NCBI GenBank assembly: GCA_021826765.1
Contig: JAKAYK010000002.1
Location: 1-40,710 of the forward strand
DNA: 40,710 nt
Reading direction: 5' to 3'
DNA from: Thermoplasmata archaeon
Lineage (GTDB): Archaea; Thermoplasmatota; Thermoplasmata; Thermoplasmatales; Thermoplasmataceae
Notes under the pieces: generated by a model
What the model saw: only the letters and a program-made list of their open reading frames with translations
Database searches by the model: none
Told to the model about the DNA's origin: nothing
Translations under genes and position numbers: made by a program
Shown here: positions 1 to 7,937 of the stretch, one piece after another
Layout of the letters: each line of letters begins with the position of its first letter
Position numbering within the stretch: position 1 is the stretch's first letter

Positions 1-2
1 TT

Positions 3-947
3 GTCGTTGGGCTGATCGCTCTTGTATTTCCTGAAGTTGTAGGTCTTGGATATGGATGGACTCAGCAACTTTTTGATGGAAATCTATCCCTTTTCAGCAT
101 GGGTTATGGAATTAATTATTACTTTCTGTTCCTGATATTTATTGCACTGTTTTTCCTGAAAGTAATCGCAACAAGCTTCACCATTGGATCTGAAGGATCA
201 GGAGGAGTTTTTGCACCAGCACTTGTTTCAGGAGCCTTCTTGGGCGCAGCCATAGCTATTCCTATACACGCTGTTTTTCCATTCATCAGCATGGATGAAA
301 TCATAGTTGTATCCATGATAGCCTTATTTGGAGGGGCGTCAAAAGCACCAATAGCTATTATCATCATGGGAACAGAGATGACAGGAACATTCGCCCTCTT
401 CATTCCACTCATGCTTGCAACCACAATCAGTTATTTTATCACAGGCGACATGACTATTTACAAATCACAGGTTTCTGACAGGTCAATGTCACCTGCACAT
501 GAAATGGAGTATCGCAAGCCTATGATGGATAGTATCCCCATATATACTGCAATGAATAAGGATTATCTTCATATAAACAAAGATGCTCCTGCGAGAGAGG
601 CAATAGAAAAGATAAGGGACAGCAGGACCAAAGGCATAGTAGTCCAAACAGATGGAAAATTTGAGGGATACCTATCTATTGAGAATATACCCGAGGATGT
701 GAACTACGAAGAGCCGGTGAAGAACCTGATGTCAGCTGATATTTCAAGGATTACGGCAGATAAATCTCTGCATGATGCCATGAATACGCTTCAAAACGAA
801 GCAACAGGAAAGATTATAGTTGTGGACAATAATGATCAGGACAAAATCCTTGGAACTATTACGCTCTCGGAAATTTCTGAAGCATACAACAGGGAAATAA
901 GGAGAATGAAAGAAAGAACCCGGCCAAAGGGAAGCAGGTCAATATAA
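3..947 (+). CDS. ClC-family chloride channel/transporter with C-terminal CBS pair (5' truncated)
   Basis: The reading frame is open from the left edge, so the gene starts outside the window. The visible part holds the last membrane helices of a ClC protein, including the segment GSEGSGGVFAPALVSGAFLG, which corresponds to the conserved anion-path G-G-x-F-A-P motif. This is followed by about 150 cytoplasmic residues with two CBS-like repeats (one ending near GYLSIENIP, the other near ILGTITLSEI). In the family, CBS pairs bind adenine nucleotides and modulate gating. The protein sits in the cytoplasmic membrane and moves chloride, as a channel or in exchange for protons; a proton-coupled form would make sense in an acidophile, but that is inference. 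It converges on the DUF929 gene with only 21 bp between stops, which holds A- and T-runs usable as terminators on both strands. Confidence 0.9.
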   Translation, partial: VVGLIALVFPEVVGLGYGWTQQLFDGNLSLFSMGYGINYYFLFLIFIALFFLKVIATSFTIGSEGSGGVFAPALVSGAFLGAAIAIPIHAVFPFISMDEIIVVSMIALFGGASKAPIAIIIMGTEMTGTFALFIPLMLATTISYFITGDMTIYKSQVSDRSMSPAHEMEYRKPMMDSIPIYTAMNKDYLHINKDAPAREAIEKIRDSRTKGIVVQTDGKFEGYLSIENIPEDVNYEEPVKNLMSADISRITADKSLHDAMNTLQNEATGKIIVVDNNDQDKILGTITLSEISEAYNREIRRMKERTRPKGSRSI

Positions 948-968
948 AAAAAATGATAAATTATTTTT

Positions 969-1847
969 TTATTGTGCATCATTTACTATCTGGGATATGT
1001 AATTTGCACCACTTGTTATCCCTGAGAATTGTGCACTGTTGTTAAGCATATAGGATGGTGAATTTCCCTGAATGGTCACCGGGCTGAATAATGATCCTTC
1101 CAGGAAGTATGTCCCCCCGTTACCGCTTATAATTATACACGTTGTAAGATGGCCTGCAAAATTGGCAAGTGGTTCTGTTGTGGTGCTCGTAGCGTCAGTG
1201 GGAACATATGTCTGGTAATCCACGAAGTCGTTTATGACCGCGGAAGGAAAACCGGATGTTGACTTCAGAGTGGTTATTCCTTCATTCACCAGTGCCTGGC
1301 TTGGTGTCTGTGGAAATTGTTCGGGATAAACATAATCTACATGGAAATTAACCTGCACTTTACTGTTGTTGAATGAGAAGTTGGTGAAAAGAAGTCCCGG
1401 TATATTGTTGATGTTTTCAGATGGATCGCTGTAATGGTATGAGATTATGTAGTTTCTGCTATGGTAAGTCTGGTTTATGTACTGATACCATATCCAGCTT
1501 TCTGCTGCTCCAATTGGGCAACCTCTCCAGGACATAAAATATATGTTTATCTGATTTTTTGTCCCAAGATTTCCGCTGGAAATATTTGCAAATTCTCCAG
1601 CTTTTATGAATGATGGCAAGCCACCTGAACTGCTGGAACCGGATGAACCTCCATACGGATTCAGATTCACAACACCGCTTGCCTCAAGAACGACTGAAAT
1701 AAGAATTACTGCTACCAGAATGGTGATTATTCCAATAAAAGTTTTATTATTTAATAAATCTCTGAATTTTGATGAAAAAGTTCTATTCTCCGCAACCTTT
1801 TTGTTATCTGCCAGACCTTTTTTCTTTTTGTTGCTGTTTGAAGACAC
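969..1847 (-). CDS. DUF929-family membrane-anchored thioredoxin-like protein
   Basis: A 292-residue protein with a lysine-rich N-terminus, one strong membrane segment (GIITILVAVILISVV), a Gly/Ser-rich linker and a large domain that would lie outside the cell. The domain begins with INIYFMSWRGCPIGAAESW, matching as I recall the DUF929 signature seen in Sulfolobus and Thermoplasma proteins, where the place is usually a CPxC pair followed by AAE. Here the second cysteine is glycine. I chose the GTG at 1847 instead of the upstream start that would overlap the divergent oxidoreductase: a TATA-like box lies at 1866-1873, about 23 nt ahead, fitting a leaderless mRNA. Function of the family is unknown to me; a thiol-related role is only a guess and the lost cysteine argues against classical disulfide exchange. 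Confidence 0.75.
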   Translation of the reverse strand: MSSNSNKKKKGLADNKKVAENRTFSSKFRDLLNNKTFIGIITILVAVILISVVLEASGVVNLNPYGGSSGSSSSGGLPSFIKAGEFANISSGNLGTKNQINIYFMSWRGCPIGAAESWIWYQYINQTYHSRNYIISYHYSDPSENINNIPGLLFTNFSFNNSKVQVNFHVDYVYPEQFPQTPSQALVNEGITTLKSTSGFPSAVINDFVDYQTYVPTDATSTTTEPLANFAGHLTTCIIISGNGGTYFLEGSLFSPVTIQGNSPSYMLNNSAQFSGITSGANYISQIVNDAQ

Positions 1848-1865
1848 GATAAAAGAGTTAATGAA

Positions 1866-1873
1866 AATATAAA
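1866..1873 (-). promoter_or_regulatory. TATA box for the DUF929 gene
   Basis: On the minus strand this reads TTTATATT and its centre is about 23 nt before the GTG at 1847, the usual archaeal TATA-to-start-of-transcription distance. It supports a leaderless transcript and the shorter start. Confidence 0.5.
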
Positions 1874-1922
1874 ATACTTTCTTTAGTAACAAATTTCTTA
1901 TTTCCAGACTCACTATCTTCTT

Positions 1923-2882
1923 ATGAAATATGGAATCATAGGTCTGGGAAATCATGCGCTCAACAGAATAATGCCCTCTATCGTTTCCAGTGGAAGCGAG
2001 ATTTTCGGCGTCACTACGACTAACAGTGAGAAAGGTAGAACTGTTTCAGATCAATATTCTTGCAAATATTTTGGCACCTATGAGGAAATGTTAAGATCAG
2101 ATATAGAGAATGTATATATCGCATCTCCCAACTTTCTCCATTATGAACATGCCATGAAAGCAATCAGGAATGGGAAGAATATATTGATGGAAAAACCCAT
2201 GGCTCTCAGGGCAGTTGAAGCAAAGGACATAATGGAACTTTCAAAAGAAAAAAATGTCAGGGTTGCAGTTGGGTTTCATCTCAGGATGCATCCGTCTGTC
2301 AAATTTGTCAAAGATAGGATTTCTGATACCCAATCACCAATTAAACTCATTTCAGGATACTGGGGCCACCTGAGCACCTCACAAAGGAATATCACCGATG
2401 ATAACAGATGGTGGGGAGAGTATGAAAAGTCCGGAGGTGGTTCAGTTATGGGAACAGGAGTTCATATTATTGACACCATATTGAACATAGCGGGAAAGTT
2501 TCCGAGAAAGGTAACTGCCTTAGCTCTTCCTGAAGGTTCAATGATCGACAGATCAATGATCATAAACATGCAATTTGAAAGTTTCATCTCCACAGCATAC
2601 AGTTCAAGGGAAACCTCCGAATTGAGCAACGATCTTGTGATCGTGACTGAAGGAGAAGAAATCAGGGTAAGAAACTTTTTTTCCACATCTATTGATTATG
2701 AAATACTGGTAAATGGAAATTCCATGCAGAAAGAATCAGGTGGGAATATATATGCAAAGGAAATTGCCGAATTTGAGAAAGCTGTATCCGGGGAAGAATC
2801 GCACATTGCAAGGGATAAGGATGGCTATTATGTCGTCAGGGTAATAGAGGATGCGCATAGATACATGTCCATGGCAAGATAG
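1923..2882 (+). CDS. Gfo/Idh/MocA-family NAD(P)-dependent oxidoreductase
   Basis: A 319-residue enzyme. The N-terminal Rossmann domain opens with GIIGLGNHA (glycine-rich nucleotide loop at residues 4-12), and the family EKP motif is at residues 90-92 (MEKPMAL), whose lysine takes part in catalysis in sugar and inositol dehydrogenases. A second half with the motif GGSVMGTGVHIIDT fits the family's alpha/beta substrate domain, whose GxHxxD-type histidine is present. Length is normal for the family. Substrate cannot be told: relatives act on sugars, inositols, biliverdin and others. It is divergent from the DUF929 gene (75 bp apart) and is followed by a sulfurtransferase with its own promoter, so it is probably monocistronic. 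Confidence 0.88.
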   Translation: MKYGIIGLGNHALNRIMPSIVSSGSEIFGVTTTNSEKGRTVSDQYSCKYFGTYEEMLRSDIENVYIASPNFLHYEHAMKAIRNGKNILMEKPMALRAVEAKDIMELSKEKNVRVAVGFHLRMHPSVKFVKDRISDTQSPIKLISGYWGHLSTSQRNITDDNRWWGEYEKSGGGSVMGTGVHIIDTILNIAGKFPRKVTALALPEGSMIDRSMIINMQFESFISTAYSSRETSELSNDLVIVTEGEEIRVRNFFSTSIDYEILVNGNSMQKESGGNIYAKEIAEFEKAVSGEESHIARDKDGYYVVRVIEDAHRYMSMAR

Positions 2883-2898
2883 GCCGGAATAAAAAGTA

Positions 2899-2906
2899 AT
2901 TTATAC
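2899..2906 (+). promoter_or_regulatory. TATA box for the sulfurtransferase gene
   Basis: ATTTATAC with an A-rich stretch just upstream (possible BRE), centred about 27 nt before the ATG at 2930; suggests a leaderless mRNA. Confidence 0.5.
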
Positions 2907-2929
2907 CCTTTTTTAAATTCTCACTGGTT

Positions 2930-3742
2930 ATGCAGGAAGATATATTTATAGACGCAGAAGTGGCTTCAAAGATTATTGACACTGTTATCTATTACGACTG
3001 CAGGTACAGACTGGCTGAGTCAGATTGGGGTGAAGGGGAATACAGGAAGGGACATATACCCGGAGCATACTTTTTTGATCTGAACCGGGATCTTGCGGGA
3101 AAGGTTGATGTGGAAGGTGGAAGGCATCCATTGCCAGATCTTGAAATATTTAAGGAAAAACTTGAAAAAACCGGGCTCACTGATAATACGACAGCAATAT
3201 GTTATGATGATAATCTTTCAGGAGCCTCAAGAATGTGGTTCCTTCTAAATTTTATCGGACACAGCAACACATTCATCCTGAATGGTGGAATAGAAGCATG
3301 GAAAAGAGTAGGGGACCCTGTTGAAACTAATATTCCGTCTCACAGAATTAATGGAAAAATCAGCCTGAAACTCAACAATAGCATCCTTGTCGATATGGAT
3401 AAAGTCAGGGAATCCATTGGAAAATACCAGATAATTGATGTAAGGGATGAAACCAGATTCCTTGGGAAATCGGAGCCCATAGACAGGATTCCTGGAAGAA
3501 TACCGGGTTCAATAAACCTGCCATTCCAGAATCTCATGAATGGTGCATACCTGAAGAGTGAGGAGGAATTAAGGGATATTCTGAAATCAGCAGAAGATAA
3601 TACAATTCTTTACTGTGGTTCCGGCGTGACTTCATGCGTTACTTTTGCTGTTCTCAAGATGCTTGGGAAAAATCCCGTACTTTATCTCGGAAGTTACAGT
3701 GACTGGATCAGCCATAAGGGAAACAATGTGGAACATGGGTGA
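2930..3742 (+). CDS. two-domain rhodanese, 3-mercaptopyruvate/thiosulfate sulfurtransferase
   Basis: A 270-residue tandem rhodanese. The N-terminal inactive domain contains YYDCRY and GHIPGAYFFDL; the C-terminal domain has IIDVRDETRF and the active-site loop CGSGVTSC, with the persulfide cysteine at residue 229. A CG(S/T)GVT loop is typical of 3-mercaptopyruvate sulfurtransferases, while thiosulfate sulfurtransferases carry CRKGVT, so mercaptopyruvate is the more likely donor. The cytoplasmic enzyme would supply persulfide sulfur or detoxify cyanide. Length agrees with the family. It has its own TATA box and a 123-bp gap before the thiolase operon, so it is likely transcribed alone. Confidence 0.88.
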   Translation: MQEDIFIDAEVASKIIDTVIYYDCRYRLAESDWGEGEYRKGHIPGAYFFDLNRDLAGKVDVEGGRHPLPDLEIFKEKLEKTGLTDNTTAICYDDNLSGASRMWFLLNFIGHSNTFILNGGIEAWKRVGDPVETNIPSHRINGKISLKLNNSILVDMDKVRESIGKYQIIDVRDETRFLGKSEPIDRIPGRIPGSINLPFQNLMNGAYLKSEEELRDILKSAEDNTILYCGSGVTSCVTFAVLKMLGKNPVLYLGSYSDWISHKGNNVEHG

Positions 3743-3816
3743 GTTGCTAAAGCCCATCCTATTTATCCATTCATTTCAATTGCAATAATTTCCCTATTGA
3801 TAATATATTCATATGC

Positions 3817-3825
3817 ATATATAAA
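3817..3825 (+). promoter_or_regulatory. TATA box for the thiolase operon
   Basis: ATATATAAA lies 41-49 nt before the thiolase ATG, placing transcription start near 3848 and leaving a short leader. This differs from the leaderless arrangement of many neighbours. Confidence 0.45.
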
Positions 3826-3865
3826 TTCTTAAAAGACTTTTAAGGCAGAGATAATACAGGTAATC

Positions 3866-5038
3866 ATGTCGAACGCAGATGTTTATATCATTTCTGCAAA
3901 AAGAACACCAATTGGAAAATTTGGCAGATCGCTGAAAGACATTAATGCTGCCCATCTGGGAGGTTATGCAATAAAAGCAGCAGTTGATTCTTCGGGGCTG
4001 AAAGGGGAAGACATTGAAGAAGTTCTAATGGGAAATGTAATACAGGCTGGAAATGGACAGAATCCAGCCGGGCAATGCGCATCCTTTGCAGGACTTCCTT
4101 ATACGGTCACCAAGAATACTGTCAATGTTGTTTGCGCTTCTGGAATGCTCGCTCTGGAGAATGCATCAAGGGAAATTATGCTTGGAGAGAGAGATATAAT
4201 TGTGGCGGGAGGTGCCGAGAGCATGAGTATGGCCCCATTTCTCTTATCAAGTTCACTCAGATGGGGTGTAAAACAGATGTTCAATTCACAGGAGAAGATG
4301 ACAGATTCAATGTTTCATGACGGGCTTCAGGATGCATTCTATGGAATGGCTATGGGATATTATTCCGACTTAACTGCGAAGAAATTTAACATGAAAAGGG
4401 AATATCTGGATGAGTTTTCAATTCAGAGTCAGGAAAGGGCTCTCAAGGCATCAGAGAATGGTTCCTTCCGGAACGAGATAGTAGAACTTCCGGAACTCAA
4501 AATTGATGAGGGGGTAAGGAAAACCAGCATAGATGTTCTTTCAAAACTTAAACCATCCTTCGGCGAGAATGGATTGCATACTGCAGGAAATTCTTCACAG
4601 ATATCAGATGGTGCATCTGCACTTGTCCTTGCTTCAGATAAAGCTGTCAAGGAACACAATCTCAGGCCTATTGGGAAAATTACAGGTTTTACTTCTGCAT
4701 CAATGGATCCTAGGGAATTTGTGGAGGCGCCTGTACGCTCAACAAGAGCACTGCTGGATAAAAAGAATATGAAGATTGAGGATTTCGATCTGGTCGAGCA
4801 TAATGAAGCATTTGCAGCGGCCTCGCTTCTGGTGAGGGACATGCTAGGGATCCATAATGATAGATTCAATGTTAACGGAGGCGCCATTGCAATGGGCCAT
4901 CCACTTGGCAATAGTGGTTCAAGGATAGTTGTCACACTTCTTCACGCACTGAGAGCAAGAAAAATGAGCAATGGCATAGCTACGCTCTGCCATGGTGGAG
5001 GAGGAGGACACAGTATGTCTCTGGAGGTGATAGAATGA
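3866..5038 (+). CDS. acetyl-CoA C-acyltransferase (thiolase)
   Basis: A 390-residue thiolase. The acyl-accepting cysteine is Cys90 (VNVVCASGML), NEAFA lies in the central part, His345 is in AMGHPLGNSGSR and the general-base Cys375 is in LCHGGGGGHSM, so the complete catalytic set is present. The enzyme either condenses two acetyl-CoA to acetoacetyl-CoA or cleaves 3-ketoacyl-CoA. The loop pattern and length are like the degradative/biosynthetic bacterial type, unlike the archaeal mevalonate-pathway thiolase that pairs with HMG-CoA synthase and a DUF35 protein. The stop codon overlaps the next start (ATGA), so it is translationally coupled to the 3-hydroxyacyl-CoA dehydrogenase and probably works with it. 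Confidence 0.95.
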   Translation: MSNADVYIISAKRTPIGKFGRSLKDINAAHLGGYAIKAAVDSSGLKGEDIEEVLMGNVIQAGNGQNPAGQCASFAGLPYTVTKNTVNVVCASGMLALENASREIMLGERDIIVAGGAESMSMAPFLLSSSLRWGVKQMFNSQEKMTDSMFHDGLQDAFYGMAMGYYSDLTAKKFNMKREYLDEFSIQSQERALKASENGSFRNEIVELPELKIDEGVRKTSIDVLSKLKPSFGENGLHTAGNSSQISDGASALVLASDKAVKEHNLRPIGKITGFTSASMDPREFVEAPVRSTRALLDKKNMKIEDFDLVEHNEAFAAASLLVRDMLGIHNDRFNVNGGAIAMGHPLGNSGSRIVVTLLHALRARKMSNGIATLCHGGGGGHSMSLEVIE

Positions 5039-5874
5039 ATGTAAGCGTAGTTGGAGCAGGAACAATGGGAAGAGGTATAGGTCAGGTATTTGCGCAGGCA
5101 GGTCACGATGTGATCCTGATAGACATCAACAGGAATGTTCTGTCGTCTGCAGAATCAAACATAAAGGAATCGCTTTCAAGATTGAACAGGAAAGGCCTCC
5201 TGAAGGAGAGCATAGAATCAATCATCGGGAGAATAAAATACAGTTCAAGCCTGGAGGACATAAAAAACAGCAAGATCATTATCGAGGCTGTTTTTGAGAA
5301 GATTGAGATAAAGAAGGAAACTCTGGAGATCATAAGCAAGCATGCCGATCCACAGGCCATTATCGGCACAAACACTTCTTCCATTTCCATCAACACTCTT
5401 TCCCAGTACGTCAATGGCAAGGAGAGATTCCTTGGAACACATTTTTTCAATCCTGTTCCGGTGATGAAACTCGTGGAAATCATAACATCAGAAAGAACGG
5501 ATGGCAAGGTCGTGGAAACAATAGAGAAGGTGATGATAGAAATTGGAAAAGATCCTGTTTTTTCAAAAGATTTCCCGGGCTTCGTTTCAAACAGGATACT
5601 CATGCCTCTCATAAGGGAAGCAATATTGACATTTGAACAGGGTGTTGCTTCTGCTGCAGATATCGACAAAACTTTCAGGCTGGGAATGAATCATCCCATG
5701 GGCCCCCTCGAACTGGCAGATTTTGTCGGACTCGATGTGTGTTATGATGTTCTGGAGGTTCTCTACAGGGATTATGGAGACCCAAGATTCAAGCCACCGA
5801 TCACTCTCAAGAATATGGTGACCGCAGGAAAGCTCGGAAGAAAATCATCAGAAGGTTTCTACACTTACAGGTGA
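5035..5874 (+). CDS. 3-hydroxyacyl-CoA (3-hydroxybutyryl-CoA) dehydrogenase
   Basis: A 279-residue NAD(P)-dependent dehydrogenase. The Rossmann loop is VGAGTMGRGIGQVFAQAG at residues 6-23. The catalytic histidine is His136 in GTHFFNPVPVMKLVEI, and FVSNRILMPLIREA marks the start of the helical C-terminal domain with the downstream DKTFRLGMNHPMGPLELADFVGLD signature, given here as GMNHPMGPLELADF. Length equals the stand-alone short dehydrogenases (about 280 residues) and lacks a fused hydratase, which is encoded by the next gene 4 nt downstream. It interconverts acetoacetyl-CoA (or longer ketoacyl-CoA) and the 3-hydroxy form. Start is fixed by overlap with the thiolase stop codon. Confidence 0.95.
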   Translation: MNVSVVGAGTMGRGIGQVFAQAGHDVILIDINRNVLSSAESNIKESLSRLNRKGLLKESIESIIGRIKYSSSLEDIKNSKIIIEAVFEKIEIKKETLEIISKHADPQAIIGTNTSSISINTLSQYVNGKERFLGTHFFNPVPVMKLVEIITSERTDGKVVETIEKVMIEIGKDPVFSKDFPGFVSNRILMPLIREAILTFEQGVASAADIDKTFRLGMNHPMGPLELADFVGLDVCYDVLEVLYRDYGDPRFKPPITLKNMVTAGKLGRKSSEGFYTYR

Positions 5875-5878
5875 AATA

Positions 5879-6616
5879 ATGGAAAATATCAAGGTTGGAC
5901 AATCTGGAAAGGTCGCAGATATTCAGATAAACTGTAAGAATCCTATGAATCCTCTTACAGTGGAAGTTCTGGAGGAAATTGAAGAGACTCTGAAGGATGA
6001 GAGTAAGATCGGCCTGATTTCCGGAATGAACAGAGCATTCAGTGCAGGTGCAAACATAAAAGAGTTTATTGATCTTCATCCACAGAAAGCATATGAATTC
6101 TCCAGAAGGGGACATGACGTGATGAATTTCATTGCGGAAAGAAAAATGCCTGTTATTGCCGCAATTCATGGGTTTGCGCTTGGCGGAGGCATGGAACTGG
6201 CAATTGCCTGTGATTATAGAATTGCGCATCCATCAACAATTATGGGACTCCCGGAAATAACACTTGGCATACTTCCAGGATTTGGAGGCACACAGAGACT
6301 ACGCCATCTTGTTGGGGAAACAATGGCCTTTGAACTGGCCACAACGGGAAAGAAATTTGGTGCTGAGGTGGCAAAACAGATTGGAATACTCAACGAGATA
6401 ACGGAAAATTACTATGAGAGGGGAATGGAAGTTGCCAAACAGTATGAAAAACTCCCTGTTGAAGCTCTCGGATACATAAAAGAACTTATAAGGGCCAAAC
6501 ACGATGATAATTTCTATCTGGAGATGGAATACTTTGGGAGAGTCTTCGCAACAGAGAATCAGAAAGAAGGCGTGAAAGCATTTCTGGAAAAAAGGGAAGC
6601 TTCATTCAACCATTAA
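5879..6616 (+). CDS. enoyl-CoA hydratase (crotonase family)
   Basis: A 245-residue crotonase. Oxyanion-hole segments are AFSAGANIKEF and GFALGGGMELA. Both acid/base glutamates are present, Glu106 (GGGMELA) and Glu126 (GLPEITLG), spaced 20 residues apart as in classical hydratases, so hydration of a 2-enoyl-CoA to a 3-hydroxyacyl-CoA is well supported. It is the last gene of the thiolase-dehydrogenase-hydratase operon. No acyl-CoA dehydrogenase or ligase is present in the window, so direction of the pathway (fatty/branched acid breakdown or C4 synthesis) is undecided. It converges on rpiA with only 3 bp between stops. Confidence 0.95.
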   Translation: MENIKVGQSGKVADIQINCKNPMNPLTVEVLEEIEETLKDESKIGLISGMNRAFSAGANIKEFIDLHPQKAYEFSRRGHDVMNFIAERKMPVIAAIHGFALGGGMELAIACDYRIAHPSTIMGLPEITLGILPGFGGTQRLRHLVGETMAFELATTGKKFGAEVAKQIGILNEITENYYERGMEVAKQYEKLPVEALGYIKELIRAKHDDNFYLEMEYFGRVFATENQKEGVKAFLEKREASFNH

Positions 6617-6619
6617 AAT

Positions 6620-7297
6620 TCATCTTTTATTGAGTGGATAATCCTTTATTGAACACCCGCCCGGTCCACAGATTATTGAGGAATTGGTCAAATTAAGGAA
6701 TATGCCAACTTCTACAACACCGGGAATGTTTTTTATCGAGTTGAACACTTTTTCCGGATTATCCATCTTTCCAGTCCTGGCAATTGCAACCATGTTGCCA
6801 TTATCTGTCTTTGCTTCAGGGTTCCCTTTAATATCTGTCTTGAAAAACTCACTCAGCCTGTCAACCGTGTTCTTCCAGAGAAATGGAAGTATTTCAACAG
6901 GCACTCCAAAATCACCCAATTTATCCACTGATTTGGTTGAATCCGCAATTATCACGACCTCCCTGCTGTTGTATGCGACCATTTTCTCTCTTGTGAGGGC
7001 CCCTCCACCACCTTTTATGAGCCTTCCCTCAGGGTCTATTTCATCACAGCCATCCACTGTAATGTCTATGAATCCTGCGAATTCATGCGTAACCTTAAGC
7101 CCGTACTGTATCAATTTTTTCTCGCTGTCATTGGAAGTAGGGACGAATAGGGTGTCATGGAAATGTGTTTTGTCTGCACCAATTTCATCGATCAAGTGCT
7201 TTACAGTGGAACCTGTTCCAATTCCAACAATCTTCTTCCCGCGGAGTTTTTCAATTGCTTTCTGCGCTGCCTTTTTCTTAAAATCTTCACTGTTCAT
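6620..7297 (-). CDS. rpiA: ribose-5-phosphate isomerase A
   Basis: A 225-residue RpiA that interconverts ribose 5-phosphate and ribulose 5-phosphate in the non-oxidative pentose phosphate route. Visible family motifs are the phosphate loop VGIGTGSTV, the catalytic DGCDEIDPEGRLIKGGGGA region with the glutamate/aspartate acid-base residues and the nearby REKMVA lysine, and the C-terminal GGCSIKDYPLNKR. I chose the internal ATG at 7297 (MNSEDFKKKAA), which matches the usual N-terminus. A longer start at 7348 would lie right next to the TATA element at 7349-7357, upstream of the expected transcription start. The gene is divergent from the thioesterase gene. Confidence 0.95.
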   Translation of the reverse strand: MNSEDFKKKAAQKAIEKLRGKKIVGIGTGSTVKHLIDEIGADKTHFHDTLFVPTSNDSEKKLIQYGLKVTHEFAGFIDITVDGCDEIDPEGRLIKGGGGALTREKMVAYNSREVVIIADSTKSVDKLGDFGVPVEILPFLWKNTVDRLSEFFKTDIKGNPEAKTDNGNMVAIARTGKMDNPEKVFNSIKNIPGVVEVGIFLNLTNSSIICGPGGCSIKDYPLNKR

Positions 7298-7348
7298 CTG
7301 ACAGTTAGGTATTTCATAATAGTATTTTACCCATAACTCCCCGTTCAT

Positions 7349-7357
7349 ATTTATATT
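7349..7357. promoter_or_regulatory. shared bidirectional TATA element, rpiA / thioesterase
   Basis: ATTTATATT is nearly symmetric. Its centre is about 25 nt before the thioesterase ATG at 7378 on the plus strand, which would make that mRNA leaderless. On the minus strand it can serve rpiA with a leader of about 30 nt to the ATG at 7297. No second plus-strand TATA was seen in the short gap. Confidence 0.5.
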
Positions 7358-7377
7358 GCTTCATTTCATGAGGTCAT

Positions 7378-7893
7378 ATGGATTCCAACAAAAACAAAAA
7401 AAGCTGGATAGACAGCAGAACCGTGACGGAAAAACTTGTTTTACCTCCGGACACCAACGTATTCAATTCACTTTATGGTGGTCGACTGATGGAATGGATC
7501 GACAATATAGCGTCAATAGTGGCCTTTAAACACTGTAGGCAGAGGACAGTAACAGGGAGTATTGACAGCATATTCTTCCTTGCGCCAATACACATTGGTT
7601 ACATTGTTAAACTGGATGCAAGGATAAATTATGTTACCAAAACCACAATGGAAATTGAAGTGGATGTTCTATCTCAGGATCCAAACACAGGCAAAAGCAG
7701 ATTTGCGACAAAAGCCTATCTTACTTATGTGGGAATTGACCAGGACGGAAGGGCAACCTCAATACCCGGACTCCTTCTTGATGATGAAAATTCTAAGAAC
7801 AGATTCAGGGAGGCTGAAGAGAGGAATGTAAGAAGGAAAGATCTTCTTTCCAAGGTAAAAGCAGAAGCCATGATTTATGATAAACTACAATAA
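7378..7893 (+). CDS. hotdog-fold acyl-CoA thioesterase
   Basis: A 171-residue hotdog protein of the acyl-CoA thioester hydrolase (YciA/BFIT-like) group. It begins with SRTVTEKLVLPPDTNVFNSL, then YGGRLMEWIDNIASIVAF, in which the N/D and G-G-x-x-M-x-W-x-D pattern is the active-site helix of the family, and continues with SIDSIFFLAPIHIGYIV and AYLTYVGID. It would hydrolyse acyl-CoA to free acid and CoA in the cytoplasm, and its nearness to the beta-oxidation-type operon fits acyl-CoA housekeeping. A GAGGT sequence just before the ATG could be a Shine-Dalgarno site if a leader exists. Confidence 0.88.
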   Translation: MDSNKNKKSWIDSRTVTEKLVLPPDTNVFNSLYGGRLMEWIDNIASIVAFKHCRQRTVTGSIDSIFFLAPIHIGYIVKLDARINYVTKTTMEIEVDVLSQDPNTGKSRFATKAYLTYVGIDQDGRATSIPGLLLDDENSKNRFREAEERNVRRKDLLSKVKAEAMIYDKLQ

Positions 7894-7912
7894 TAGCACA
7901 CAAGAGAAACAT

Positions 7913-7921
7913 TTTTTATTC
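7913..7921 (+). promoter_or_regulatory. TATA-like element for the DNA-transfer-like cassette
   Basis: A T-rich TTTTTATTC box centred about 21 nt before the ATG at 7938. It is the only plausible promoter ahead of the three overlapping genes, which would then form one transcript. Confidence 0.35.
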
Positions 7922-7937
7922 CTTATCTTACAGTCTG

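Noticed and set aside
1848-1955. Longer N-terminus of the DUF929 gene
   Set aside because: It would run through its own TATA box and into the divergent oxidoreductase start; GTG 1847 fits better.
6684-7301. 205-codon plus-strand frame opposite rpiA
   Set aside because: A mirror frame of a clearly recognised gene with all RpiA motifs on the minus strand.
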